The notes: generated from the sequence alone by a model not told the origin. A DNA stretch of 5,423 bases from Planctomycetaceae bacterium (GCA_022614795.1 JAKEHX010000543.1:1-5423), one strand, 5' to 3'. Positions 1 through 4,262 are shown, counted from the stretch's first letter. A program made the numbers and translations.

Positions 1-140
1 AGGTCCGGGTCGGTTTTGAGGAACTCGCACACTTCGACGAGGGCCGACCGCTTGACCTCGATCCAGGGGTCGATGGCCTGGGCGGTAACACCGGTGATTT
101 TGTCGCCGAACTTCTGCTTCAGCCGGTCGAGAACGGTCAT
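1..140 (-). CDS. nuoC: NADH-quinone oxidoreductase subunit C (NuoC), N-terminal part
   Basis: This is the start of NuoC, a hydrophilic subunit of the peripheral arm of respiratory complex I. Only 46 codons lie in the window; the rest runs off the left edge. The visible protein begins MTVLDRLKQKFGDKI and continues to LVEVCEFLKTDPDL. That matches the usual NuoC opening: a short helix with a 'K..FGD.I' motif, a strand, then the 'L..VC.FLK.DP.L' helix. The ATG at 140-138 is the only plausible start, because no in-frame ATG, GTG or TTG is seen in the short spacer upstream. No Shine-Dalgarno sequence precedes it. The gene follows nuoA by 56 bp, with a direct repeat in the gap. Fusion to another Nuo subunit (for example NuoCD) cannot be judged from this fragment. 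Confidence 0.85.
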   Translation of the reverse strand, partial: MTVLDRLKQKFGDKITGVTAQAIDPWIEVKRSALVEVCEFLKTDPD

Positions 141-144
141 AGGG

Positions 145-177
145 AATGACGAATGTCGAAAGTCAAATGACGAATGT
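145..177. repeat. 12-bp direct repeat in the nuoA-nuoC spacer
   Basis: AATGACGAATGT occurs at 145-156 and again at 166-177, a period of 21 bp. It fills most of the 56-bp gap between the nuoA stop and the nuoC ATG. Read on the gene strand it is ACATTCGTCATT twice, ending four bases before the start codon. Its role is unknown; it could be a protein-binding site or a dispersed intergenic repeat. Confidence 0.6.
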
Positions 178-196
178 TGCAGCGAGAACGACGCGG

Positions 197-871
197 CTAG
201 AGCGAGAGCGAGATCTCTTGTTCGAGCGGATCGTCGCTGGCCCCGCGGGGGCCGGCGGTCGCCCGCTCCTGGCTGAGGGCGCGGACCCAGTCGAGATCGC
301 CCCGCTTCCAGACATAGGCAAAGCCGATCATCAGGACGGCGAAGAACGCGGCGATATCGACGATGGTGAGCCAGGCGAGCTGCCGCGCGCCTGCGTGGAT
401 CGTCGCTTCGGCCCGGGCCAGGTCGTCGCCCGGCGGCACCTGGGCCGCGAGCGACACGGGCACGGTCGTTGGCGGAGTTGGGTTGCGGATGCCGAATTCC
501 TGATACAGCCATCGGGCCTGCTGAGTCAGTACAACGGTGCCCGTGTTATCGCGGGCGACGACGGGAAATTGCTGGTCGGCCAGGTTGGCGGCCTTGCCAA
601 AAGCCGCGGCCCAGGGAAAGAAAAACGCGACTTCGACGTCGAAAATGATGAACAGCAGGGCAACGACGTAAAACCGCAGGTCGAACTGCACGAAGCTCGA
701 ACCGATGGTTGGCTCGCCGCATTCGTAGATTTCGAGCTTCTCGGCGTGCGGATCGTGTGGGCGAAGGAAGCGGCCCACAAGCAGGTTCGCGAACAAAAAG
801 GCGATGCCCACCGCGGCAAACAGCGCGAGGTAAGCAACGATGCCGAGCGAGGAGGCGATCGCAGGCGACAT
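197..871 (-). CDS. nuoA: NADH-quinone oxidoreductase subunit A (NuoA) with a large insertion
   Basis: NuoA is a small membrane subunit of complex I, close to the quinone channel and the TM3 loop. With the ATG at 871-869 the protein is 224 aa. TM1 is about residues 5-30. The loop signature YECGEP is at 49-54, with its conserved Cys. TM2 carries FDVEVAFFFPW at 77-87. TM3 is about 168-187, followed by KRGDLDW at 189-195. NuoA is usually about 120-150 aa. The excess is a hydrophilic segment of about 75 residues (roughly 90-165) between TM2 and TM3, plus a short charged C-terminal tail. An in-frame GTG at 976 would add 35 residues, but a candidate promoter and a palindrome lie inside that extension, so I prefer 871. 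There is no clear Shine-Dalgarno. The family call is firm; the start is less certain. Confidence 0.93.
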   Translation of the reverse strand: MSPAIASSLGIVAYLALFAAVGIAFLFANLLVGRFLRPHDPHAEKLEIYECGEPTIGSSFVQFDLRFYVVALLFIIFDVEVAFFFPWAAAFGKAANLADQQFPVVARDNTGTVVLTQQARWLYQEFGIRNPTPPTTVPVSLAAQVPPGDDLARAEATIHAGARQLAWLTIVDIAAFFAVLMIGFAYVWKRGDLDWVRALSQERATAGPRGASDDPLEQEISLSL

Positions 872-895
872 GAGTCGGTCCGGCAGGAAGGGCCA

Positions 896-915
896 TTCGT
901 GAAGGATTTCACGAA
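896..915. promoter_or_regulatory. Perfect palindrome with 8-bp arms upstream of nuoA
   Basis: TTCGTGAA (896-903) and TTCACGAA (908-915) are perfect inverted repeats around a 4-base centre. The site begins about three bases after the start point predicted from the 925-952 promoter and ends 24 bp before the nuoA ATG. It could be an operator for a dimeric regulator or a hairpin at the 5' end of the nuoA mRNA. The symmetry is seen directly; the role is inferred. Confidence 0.6.
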
Positions 916-924
916 CCTGCCTAG

Positions 925-952
925 ATTGTAAGAATCGGCTGCCGACTGGCAA
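925..952 (-). promoter_or_regulatory. Candidate sigma70-type promoter of nuoA
   Basis: On the minus strand a -35 box TTGCCA (952-947, five of six consensus bases) is followed by a 16-bp spacer and a -10 box TACAAT (930-925, five of six). The predicted start is near 918, giving a leader of about 47 nt before the ATG at 871. This suggests nuoA-nuoC can be transcribed separately from nuoI. Confidence 0.5.
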
Positions 953-983
953 GGACGGGATAGCGGGACGGGACACCGGAGTA

Positions 984-1011
984 AGCAGACGGCATACGGA
1001 GTGTGCCTGCT
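984..1011 (-). terminator. Weak hairpin just after the DUF2203 gene
   Basis: AGCA (984-987) and GGCA (991-994) can pair with TGCT (1008-1011) and TGCC (1004-1007), giving a stem with a small bulge directly after the stop codon at 1014. No T-run follows on the minus strand, so this would be at best a weak or factor-dependent terminator. Confidence 0.25.
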
Positions 1012-1013
1012 AC

Positions 1014-1481
1014 TTAGCCGCTCAGCGAGTCATCGCCGCCGTAACCTTCCGACACGCTGCCCGCCGTGAGCGACTGCCGCCCGGCGAATCCGGCCTCGAG
1101 CTCGTGCCAGTGGAGCACCTCGGGCTCGCCCAGCCGCCAGCAGAGATAAACAATGCGGCCGTCCATCAGCGAAGGGAAATCGACCAGCCCCTCCATCGCC
1201 CCCTTCGGCTCAACTCCCAGAGCCCGCAGTTCGGCGATGTATTCCCGAATGCGAACGATGTCCTTCTCGAGTTCCTCTTCAGTTTGGGCCAACTCGTCGG
1301 CGTAGGGATCGCCAGCCTTGAGCTCGCGACCGGCGGTCAACATCGCCAGCCGATGCCGGCGCTCCATCACTTCGCCTGCCAGACGGGCCAAATCGCTGGT
1401 GATCGCCTTGACCAGCGGCAGCATGGCGTTGGCCTGCTCGATCGTAAAGAGTTTGGCGGGTTGATAACCGGCTGCCGACAT
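1014..1481 (-). CDS. DUF2203 family protein
   Basis: This is a 155-aa soluble protein matching my memory of DUF2203, a family of unknown function. The N-terminus KLFTIEQANAMLPLVKAI (about 9-26) is the family's opening 'FT..EAN..LPLV' motif. A long charged helical, probably coiled-coil region follows (about 27-93). The conserved C-terminal block follows: GLVDFPSLMDGRIVYLCWRLGEP (about 102-124), then VLHWHELEAGFAGRQSL (about 126-142). No signal peptide or membrane helix is seen. The start at 1481 is chosen because AAGGA lies six bases upstream; the in-frame ATG at 1505 and earlier starts have no such site and no family similarity. It sits between nuoI (233 bp upstream) and nuoA (142 bp downstream). 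That placement could hint at a link with complex I or just reflect loose gene order. No catalytic residues can be assigned. Confidence 0.88.
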   Translation of the reverse strand: MSAAGYQPAKLFTIEQANAMLPLVKAITSDLARLAGEVMERRHRLAMLTAGRELKAGDPYADELAQTEEELEKDIVRIREYIAELRALGVEPKGAMEGLVDFPSLMDGRIVYLCWRLGEPEVLHWHELEAGFAGRQSLTAGSVSEGYGGDDSLSG

Positions 1482-1487
1482 GGCCTG

Positions 1488-1492
1488 TCCTT
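1488..1492 (-). promoter_or_regulatory. Ribosome binding site that fixes the DUF2203 start
   Basis: The minus strand reads AGAAGGAC at 1494-1487, with AAGGA at 1492-1488 and a 6-base spacer to the ATG at 1481-1479. It is the only good Shine-Dalgarno among the candidate starts of this frame. Confidence 0.7.
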
Positions 1493-1520
1493 CTGGAAAA
1501 CTCATGTGCAATATTCGGTT

Positions 1521-1541
1521 GGCACTTGTCGATCGAGTGCC
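1521..1541. other. Hairpin or operator-like inverted repeat upstream of the DUF2203 gene
   Basis: GGCACT (1521-1526) and AGTGCC (1536-1541) are perfect inverted repeats. One T-G pair and one G-C pair extend the stem to eight pairs around a 5-base loop. The site lies 40-60 bp upstream of the ATG at 1481, where a leader hairpin or operator would be expected. No convincing promoter boxes were found beside it. Confidence 0.4.
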
Positions 1542-1670
1542 TACTGAAGTATTCGCCGGCTGGACCGCCAGTATTTCCCCGCACAGCAATACTACCACCC
1601 GCTAGGATAATCCGGGGCGCGATTTTGGCCAATGAAATTGCGGTGCGCGGTGTTTTAGAAGGCGAATGCC

Positions 1671-1730
1671 CGGGCCGAACGCGGTAAACCGCACGGGGGG
1701 ATTCTGCAGGACGCCTACTGGTTCGGCCCG
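1671..1730. repeat. 10-bp inverted repeat spanning the nuoI stop codon
   Basis: CGGGCCGAAC (1671-1680) and GTTCGGCCCG (1721-1730) are perfect reverse complements 40 bp apart. The right arm lies in the last codons of nuoI and the left arm in the spacer beyond the stop (1717-1715). A smaller hairpin, GCGG-TAAA-CCGC (1681-1692), sits inside. No T-run follows on the minus strand. It could be a 3' stabilising structure or an attenuating element between nuoI and the next gene. Confidence 0.5.
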
Positions 1731-2242
1731 CCGTGCACAGGCTCGACGATGGTTTTCGACTCGGAAACGGCCGTCGGATTGAGCGATGCCTGGCCCCAGG
1801 CGATATCGACGGGCAGGCGGCTGAAATCGACGATGCATCCATCGCGGCTGTAGCACGAAAGGTCGTGCGTGGCCCCCATGAAGATGCAATCGACCGGGCA
1901 AGGCTCCACGCATAGCGCACAGAACATGCACTTGCTGTAGTCGATCGTAAAGCCAGTGACCTTGAACCCCTTGGCCCCTTCGACCCGCTCTTTGCCGATG
2001 TAGATGCAATCGACCGGGCAGGCCTTGGCACACTGGTCGCAGGCGATGCAGGTCGTCAGATCGTAGCGATGAAAGCCGCGGTAGCGGGCGGCCAGCGGCA
2101 CCGGCTTTTCGGGATATTCAAACCGCTGGGTGAACGCGCCGCGCTCGGGCCGATAGGTCACCAGCCAATAGCGGAGCGTGACGTACATGCCGTGGGCGAC
2201 GGTATAGACCGCCACCAAGATATTGCTAAACCAATTCCACAT
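1715..2242 (-). CDS. nuoI: NADH-quinone oxidoreductase subunit I (NuoI)
   Basis: NuoI is the 8Fe ferredoxin-like subunit of complex I that carries clusters N6a and N6b and passes electrons towards NuoB and quinone. The 175-aa product begins MWNWFSNILVAVYTVAHGMYVTLRYW, the amphipathic membrane-surface helix typical of the family, then has RPERGAF at 31-37. The first cluster motif is C65-x2-C68-x2-C71-x3-C75-P; the second is C105-x2-C108-x2-C111-x3-C115-P. Both are complete, so both [4Fe-4S] clusters should form. The tail (about 140-175) is longer and less conserved than in short NuoI proteins. The ATG at 2242-2240 fits the family's N-terminus; the Shine-Dalgarno is weak. It is the first minus-strand gene, 233 bp before the DUF2203 gene, and a TATAAT box lies about 70 bp upstream of its ATG. 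Confidence 0.93.
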   Translation of the reverse strand: MWNWFSNILVAVYTVAHGMYVTLRYWLVTYRPERGAFTQRFEYPEKPVPLAARYRGFHRYDLTTCIACDQCAKACPVDCIYIGKERVEGAKGFKVTGFTIDYSKCMFCALCVEPCPVDCIFMGATHDLSCYSRDGCIVDFSRLPVDIAWGQASLNPTAVSESKTIVEPVHGGPNQ

Positions 2243-2309
2243 GCAGAAAGCTCGGGGCCAATGCGGTCGCGCTGGCCCGGCGCGGGGTTAAATCGTGATC
2301 AGTTGTTGA

Positions 2310-2337
2310 ATTATAGGGAGGCGCGACCGACCCGCAA
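2310..2337 (-). promoter_or_regulatory. Candidate nuoI promoter
   Basis: The minus strand carries a perfect TATAAT at 2315-2310. The best -35 candidate is TTGCGG (2337-2332, only three of six bases) with a 16-bp spacer. Transcription would start near 2303, leaving a leader of about 60 nt. The -10 box is convincing; the -35 is weak and overlaps the hairpin at 2327-2348. Confidence 0.4.
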
Positions 2338-2348
2338 GCGAGGGTCGG
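2327..2348. other. GC-rich hairpin in the nuoI-csrA spacer
   Basis: CCGACCC (2327-2333) and GGGTCGG (2342-2348) form a perfect 7-bp stem around an 8-base loop, GCAAGCGA. It lies over the proposed -35 region of nuoI, so it may be an operator-like site. It could also be one copy of a dispersed palindrome. Confidence 0.45.
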
Positions 2349-2368
2349 CGTCCTCGTAATTACTCGTC

Positions 2369-2400
2369 GCCCTCGTTCTCATCTTCGGATTGACGAGGGC
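2369..2400. other. Strong hairpin with a TTCG tetraloop
   Basis: GCCCTCGT (2369-2376) pairs perfectly with ACGAGGGC (2393-2400). Inside, ATC-TTCG-GAT (2381-2390) forms a second short stem capped by TTCG, a very stable RNA tetraloop. Beyond one mismatch, GT/AC extends the base of the stem. No T-run follows on either strand, so a simple intrinsic terminator is unlikely. It lies between two divergent genes and could belong to a small RNA or to a long csrA leader. Confidence 0.5.
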
Positions 2401-2480
2401 AACTGCTAATGACTCCTTCAGCGACAGGCGCGCCGCGTCAACTCTGCGGTTCCTGGTCATCTCCGCGGTCCGCCGAATCA

Positions 2481-2511
2481 TCGAGGACGAGGACGACGAC
2501 GAGGACGAGGG
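2481..2511. repeat. GAGGAC/GACGAC trinucleotide tract, copy 1
   Basis: About 30 bp built from GAG and GAC triplets, starting TCGAGGACGAGGACGACGAC, in the spacer upstream of csrA. It contains GGA motifs at 2485, 2491, 2503 and 2512. A near-identical tract lies at 3281-3320 downstream of csrA in the same orientation. It is acidic if translated (EDEDDDEDEG), but no gene-like frame surrounds it. Confidence 0.7.
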
Positions 2512-2643
2512 GGAAGCAGGCGAGAACTGCCACCGCGGACATGGTATATCCCCGTGCCCAAGAAATCCTCCGTATTTAGGGAATTTGTCAAGGTAACGTC
2601 AAATTTTCGCCCGAATTCCGTGGCTTCGCCGGCCAAGAAATTC

Positions 2644-2671
2644 TTGACGCGCACAATCTGCAATCCACAAT
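2644..2671 (+). promoter_or_regulatory. Weak candidate csrA promoter
   Basis: TTGACG (2644-2649, five of six) is followed after 16 bp by CACAAT (2666-2671, four of six). The start would be near 2678, giving a csrA leader of about 160 nt that includes the GGA motifs. This is a consensus match by eye in an AT-richer patch; other promoters are possible. Confidence 0.3.
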
Positions 2672-2779
2672 GAAGGGAAGGCATTATGCGCCCCTAGGTT
2701 GGCACGTCCGGGTCGCGGGACTGAACCATTCCATCTCCCGCCCGTGTACGTCAGGCCCCGCCGACTGCCGTGCTCCTAA

Positions 2780-2831
2780 GGAGCCTGCCGGTGGTGGAGT
2801 TGCCACAGGATCGCAGCCTCGCCGGAAAGGA
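2780..2831 (+). promoter_or_regulatory. csrA leader with five GGA motifs, including the ribosome binding site
   Basis: GGA occurs at 2780, 2796, 2808, 2824 and 2829 within the 60 bases before the csrA start. The last is part of AAAGGA (2826-2831), a strong Shine-Dalgarno seven bases from the ATG at 2839. The GGA at 2796 lies in the loop of a small hairpin: GTGGT (2791-2795) with GCCAC (2802-2806), loop GGAGTT. CsrA is known to bind GGA in hairpin loops and over Shine-Dalgarno sites, so autoregulation is a reasonable inference. A second small hairpin is GCTCC-TAA-GGAGC (2772-2784). Confidence 0.5.
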
Positions 2832-2838
2832 ATTCGCC

Positions 2839-3054
2839 ATGTTGGTTCTATCCCGCAAGAAGAACGAGAGCATCGTCATCAACAACGACATCACCATCGT
2901 CGTCGTCGAAATTCGCGGCGACAAGGTGCGGTTGGGGGTCGAGGCGCCCAAGGAGGTGCCGGTCCACCGCCGTGAGGTCTATGATGCGATCAAGCGCAAT
3001 GCCGCCTTGCAAAGCGGCGCCGAAGCCGGCTCCGCGGAACCCAGCCCGTCGTAG
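2839..3054 (+). CDS. csrA: Carbon storage regulator / translational regulator CsrA
   Basis: CsrA is a dimeric RNA-binding protein that controls translation and mRNA stability by binding GGA motifs, often over ribosome binding sites. The 71-aa product starts MLVLSRKKNESIVINNDITIVV, continues GDKVRLGVEAPKEVPVHRREVY, and ends in a short Ala/Glu/Ser-rich tail. Key RNA-contact residues are present: L4, S5 and R6 at the N-terminus, and V42, H43 and R44 in the PVHRREVY segment. The usual five-strand plus helix length is met (about 60 residues), and the rest is the tail. The ATG at 2839 has AAAGGA seven bases upstream and gives the canonical MLVL start; the upstream in-frame start at 2770 would add non-conserved sequence over the leader. 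No fliW or flagellar gene is next to it. It is divergent from nuoI and followed by a 350-bp spacer. Confidence 0.96.
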   Translation: MLVLSRKKNESIVINNDITIVVVEIRGDKVRLGVEAPKEVPVHRREVYDAIKRNAALQSGAEAGSAEPSPS

Positions 3055-3197
3055 CTGCCAGGCCTTGGGTCTGCTTTCGCTTCGTCACCAGCCGGACACT
3101 TAGCGAGCACGAAAATTCTCAGGGTGATTCACAAGTCACCATCTGCGGCAGGCGGCACTTTTCTCTTAGGGGCTGCGGTGACAGTGGACGACAGTTT

Positions 3198-3275
3198 GTA
3201 GGGTGCATGAGTGCAAAGAAATGCACCACGCGTCTTACCAGGCTGGGTGTATTTCGTTGCACTCATACACCCTAC
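3198..3275. repeat. REPIN-like palindromic doublet (two inverted GTAG-headed hairpins)
   Basis: Arm 1 (3198-3227) and the reverse complement of arm 2 (3246-3275) match at 27 of 30 bases, with an 18-bp spacer between. Each arm starts GTAG and is itself a hairpin. In arm 1, GGTGCAT (3202-3208) pairs with ATGCACC (3221-3227). In arm 2, GGTGTAT (3246-3252) pairs with ATACACC (3265-3271). Two of the three differences fall at paired stem positions and compensate each other (C-G in one, T-A in the other); the third is in the loop. A GTAG next to a hairpin is the hallmark of REP sequences moved by RAYT (TnpA-REP) transposases, and two inverted REPs make a REPIN/BIME. No transposase is in this window. 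Confidence 0.75.
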
Positions 3276-3280
3276 TGCCT

Positions 3281-3320
3281 TCGAGGTCGAGGACGACGAC
3301 GACGAGGACGAGGACGAGCG
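3281..3320. repeat. GAGGAC/GACGAC trinucleotide tract, copy 2
   Basis: About 40 bp of GAG/GAC triplets beginning TCGAGGTCGAGGACGACGAC, five bases after the REPIN-like element and about 40 bp before the tRNA promoter. Aligned with copy 1 (2481-2511), it shares the same core with one extra GAC and an extended end. GGA motifs are at 3291, 3306 and 3312. Confidence 0.7.
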
Positions 3321-3361
3321 CCGGTGGAATGCCGATGGGGCTATTGGCGCGCGAACCCCAC

Positions 3362-3391
3362 TTGACGCTGTCCGCTCTAAGCCCTTATACC
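3362..3391 (+). promoter_or_regulatory. Promoter of tRNA-Glu
   Basis: TTGACG (3362-3367, five of six) and TATACC (3386-3391, four of six) are 18 bp apart. Transcription would start near 3398, about eight bases before the mature tRNA 5' end, which is a typical arrangement. Confidence 0.5.
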
Positions 3392-3405
3392 GCATGCAGT
3401 TGGAT

Positions 3406-3478
3406 GGCCCCATCGTCTAGCGGTCTAGGACACCGCCCTTTCACGGCGGTAACAGGGGTTCGAGTCCCCTTGGGGTCA
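3406..3478 (+). tRNA. tRNA-Glu (anticodon TTC)
   Basis: A complete 73-nt cloverleaf can be drawn. The acceptor stem is GGCCCCA (3406-3412) with TGGGGTC (3471-3477), with one G-T pair; the discriminator is A at 3478. The D-arm region includes GTCTAGCGGTCTAGGAC. The anticodon stem is CCGCC (3433-3437) with GGCGG (3445-3449), around loop CTTTCAC with anticodon TTC at 3440-3442. The T arm is AGGGG-TTCGAGT-CCCCT. It strongly resembles bacterial tRNA-Glu. CCA is not encoded (ATT follows), so it must be added after transcription. No duplicated tRNA 3' end or integrase is seen, so nothing suggests use as an integration site. Confidence 0.97.
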
Positions 3479-3801
3479 TTTCTTCGTGGGGCGGGATTCA
3501 TCTTGCCATTCTGTGTATTGCAGGACTCTTGCCCGCTTCCAACCGGCCCCAATTGATGTCCGTCGTTCTCCCCAGGGCCGTTTCGCGGAATGTTGTGTCG
3601 TTGCCAATTCGCAACGTCCGCCTGCGATGTGCGTTGCCAAAACGCCACGCAAGTGCGTCTGCCGAAGTGTGACGTAACGCCGCAAGTGGTTGTCGGACAA
3701 GAGGTTACGAGGATGGGCAGACTCGGGACCAGCCTCAAGGCATTGCGGTTGCCATTCAAGTCCAGCGGGAAGGTGAATTCCTCTCGCTATAGGACTCGTC
3801 G
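3479..3801. other. Non-coding spacer between tRNA-Glu and the small membrane protein gene
   Basis: No convincing gene lies in these 323 bp; open frames here lack good starts and family likeness. The only clear structure is a hairpin, CGTTGC (3599-3604) with GCAACG (3611-3616), around a 6-base loop. No T-run terminator follows the tRNA. A possible -35 box TTGCCA (3749-3754) has no good -10 partner. Confidence 0.6.
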
Positions 3802-4134
3802 ATGCGCCGCTGGGCTCGTGCTCTCCACTGGAATCCAATCCACTGGGGAAGCGCGCTTCTTTTGGGTGCCGCGATTGCGCTTGGTTCTCAGCAGGCCAGC
3901 GGCCAGCATGCCGATGACGGATGGCGGCGAACGGCCCACGGCTGGGAACGAGCCGAGGTGCTCTCGGCCCACGACGCGGTTCAATTCGAGAACCAATTCG
4001 TCTTTCGGCGCGAGACGGATTTGCCGCCTGCCCGCTGGGACTTTCATCCCGGACTTCTAGCCGCGGCGCAAGTGGCTTTGGGACTTGGAGCGCTATGTGC
4101 CTGGCGAAGAATGGCCAAAAAACCGCGTTGCTGA
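3802..4134 (+). CDS. Small membrane-anchored protein, function unknown
   Basis: I do not recognise a named family for this 110-aa protein. An N-terminal basic stretch (MRRWARALHW) leads into a hydrophobic segment at about 14-30 (HWGSALLLGAAIALGSQ), which is a signal anchor or signal peptide. A hydrophilic centre of about 50 residues contains DGWRRTAHGWERAEVL (39-54), with two Trp in a W-x6-W pattern. A second hydrophobic helix at about 84-101 (PGLLAAAQVALGLGALCAW) ends in RRMAKKPRC. The likely layout is two membrane segments with a periplasmic centre, both ends cytoplasmic. The Shine-Dalgarno AGGA (3791-3794) is seven bases before the ATG. I associate 'DGW.RT..GWE' motifs with short planctomycete proteins, from memory only. 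It precedes the next gene by 213 bp and could be its partner or stand alone. Confidence 0.7.
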   Translation: MRRWARALHWNPIHWGSALLLGAAIALGSQQASGQHADDGWRRTAHGWERAEVLSAHDAVQFENQFVFRRETDLPPARWDFHPGLLAAAQVALGLGALCAWRRMAKKPRC

Positions 4135-4217
4135 CGTAAGCGCAACGGGAAAGAAGACGCCGCAGGGTCGGAAGCGCACTCCATGGCGGCAGCTGCATCA
4201 GCACTGCAATTGGCTTG

Positions 4218-4242
4218 TAAGTGTTTGCGAGGCAACCACTTA
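4218..4242. terminator. Near-perfect 10-pair hairpin between the two plus-strand genes
   Basis: TAAGTG (4218-4223) pairs with CACTTA (4237-4242). After one T-C mismatch, TTGC (4225-4228) pairs with GCAA (4232-4235), with a 3-base loop. It lies 83 bp after the small protein's stop. There is no T-run on either side, so it may be a factor-dependent or processing structure rather than an intrinsic terminator. Confidence 0.35.
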
Positions 4243-4262
4243 GGATGCACCCGCGCTCGGCA

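Noticed and set aside
146..931. Long plus-strand open frame of 261 codons
   Set aside because: It is antisense to nuoA, whose protein has clear family motifs; the translated product looks like a GC-rich shadow with no recognisable domain.
872..976. Upstream GTG start adding 35 residues to NuoA
   Set aside because: The added residues do not resemble NuoA, and the segment holds a candidate promoter and a palindrome.
1482..1598. Longer starts for the DUF2203 protein (1505 and 1598)
   Set aside because: They lack a Shine-Dalgarno, add non-family sequence, and cover a hairpin; the start at 1481 has AAGGA at the right distance.
2311..2460. Minus-strand open frame of 49 codons ending in the nuoI promoter
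   Set aside because: No Shine-Dalgarno or known family; its stop overlaps the TATAAT box and it runs through both hairpins. It is probably chance coding over a structured spacer, although a small peptide is not excluded.
2390..2596. Acidic open frame through the GAGGAC tract upstream of csrA
   Set aside because: The acidic run is a by-product of the triplet tract; no start signal or domain is seen. The same applies to 3211-3420 at the second tract.
2770..2838. Upstream start for csrA
   Set aside because: CsrA begins canonically with MLVL at 2839, with a strong Shine-Dalgarno; the extension covers the leader.
3198..3320. CRISPR array from the repeated segments near 3200-3320
   Set aside because: The repeats are inverted, only two copies, and joined to a triplet tract; there is no regular direct repeat-spacer pattern and no cas gene.
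3406..3478. tRNA-Glu as an integration site
   Set aside because: No copy of the tRNA 3' end is found downstream in the window, and no integrase is present.
3590..4060. Plus-strand open frame of 156 codons overlapping the small protein gene
   Set aside because: It lacks a Shine-Dalgarno and has irregular composition; the overlapping frame at 3802 has a signal anchor, a second membrane helix and a ribosome binding site.
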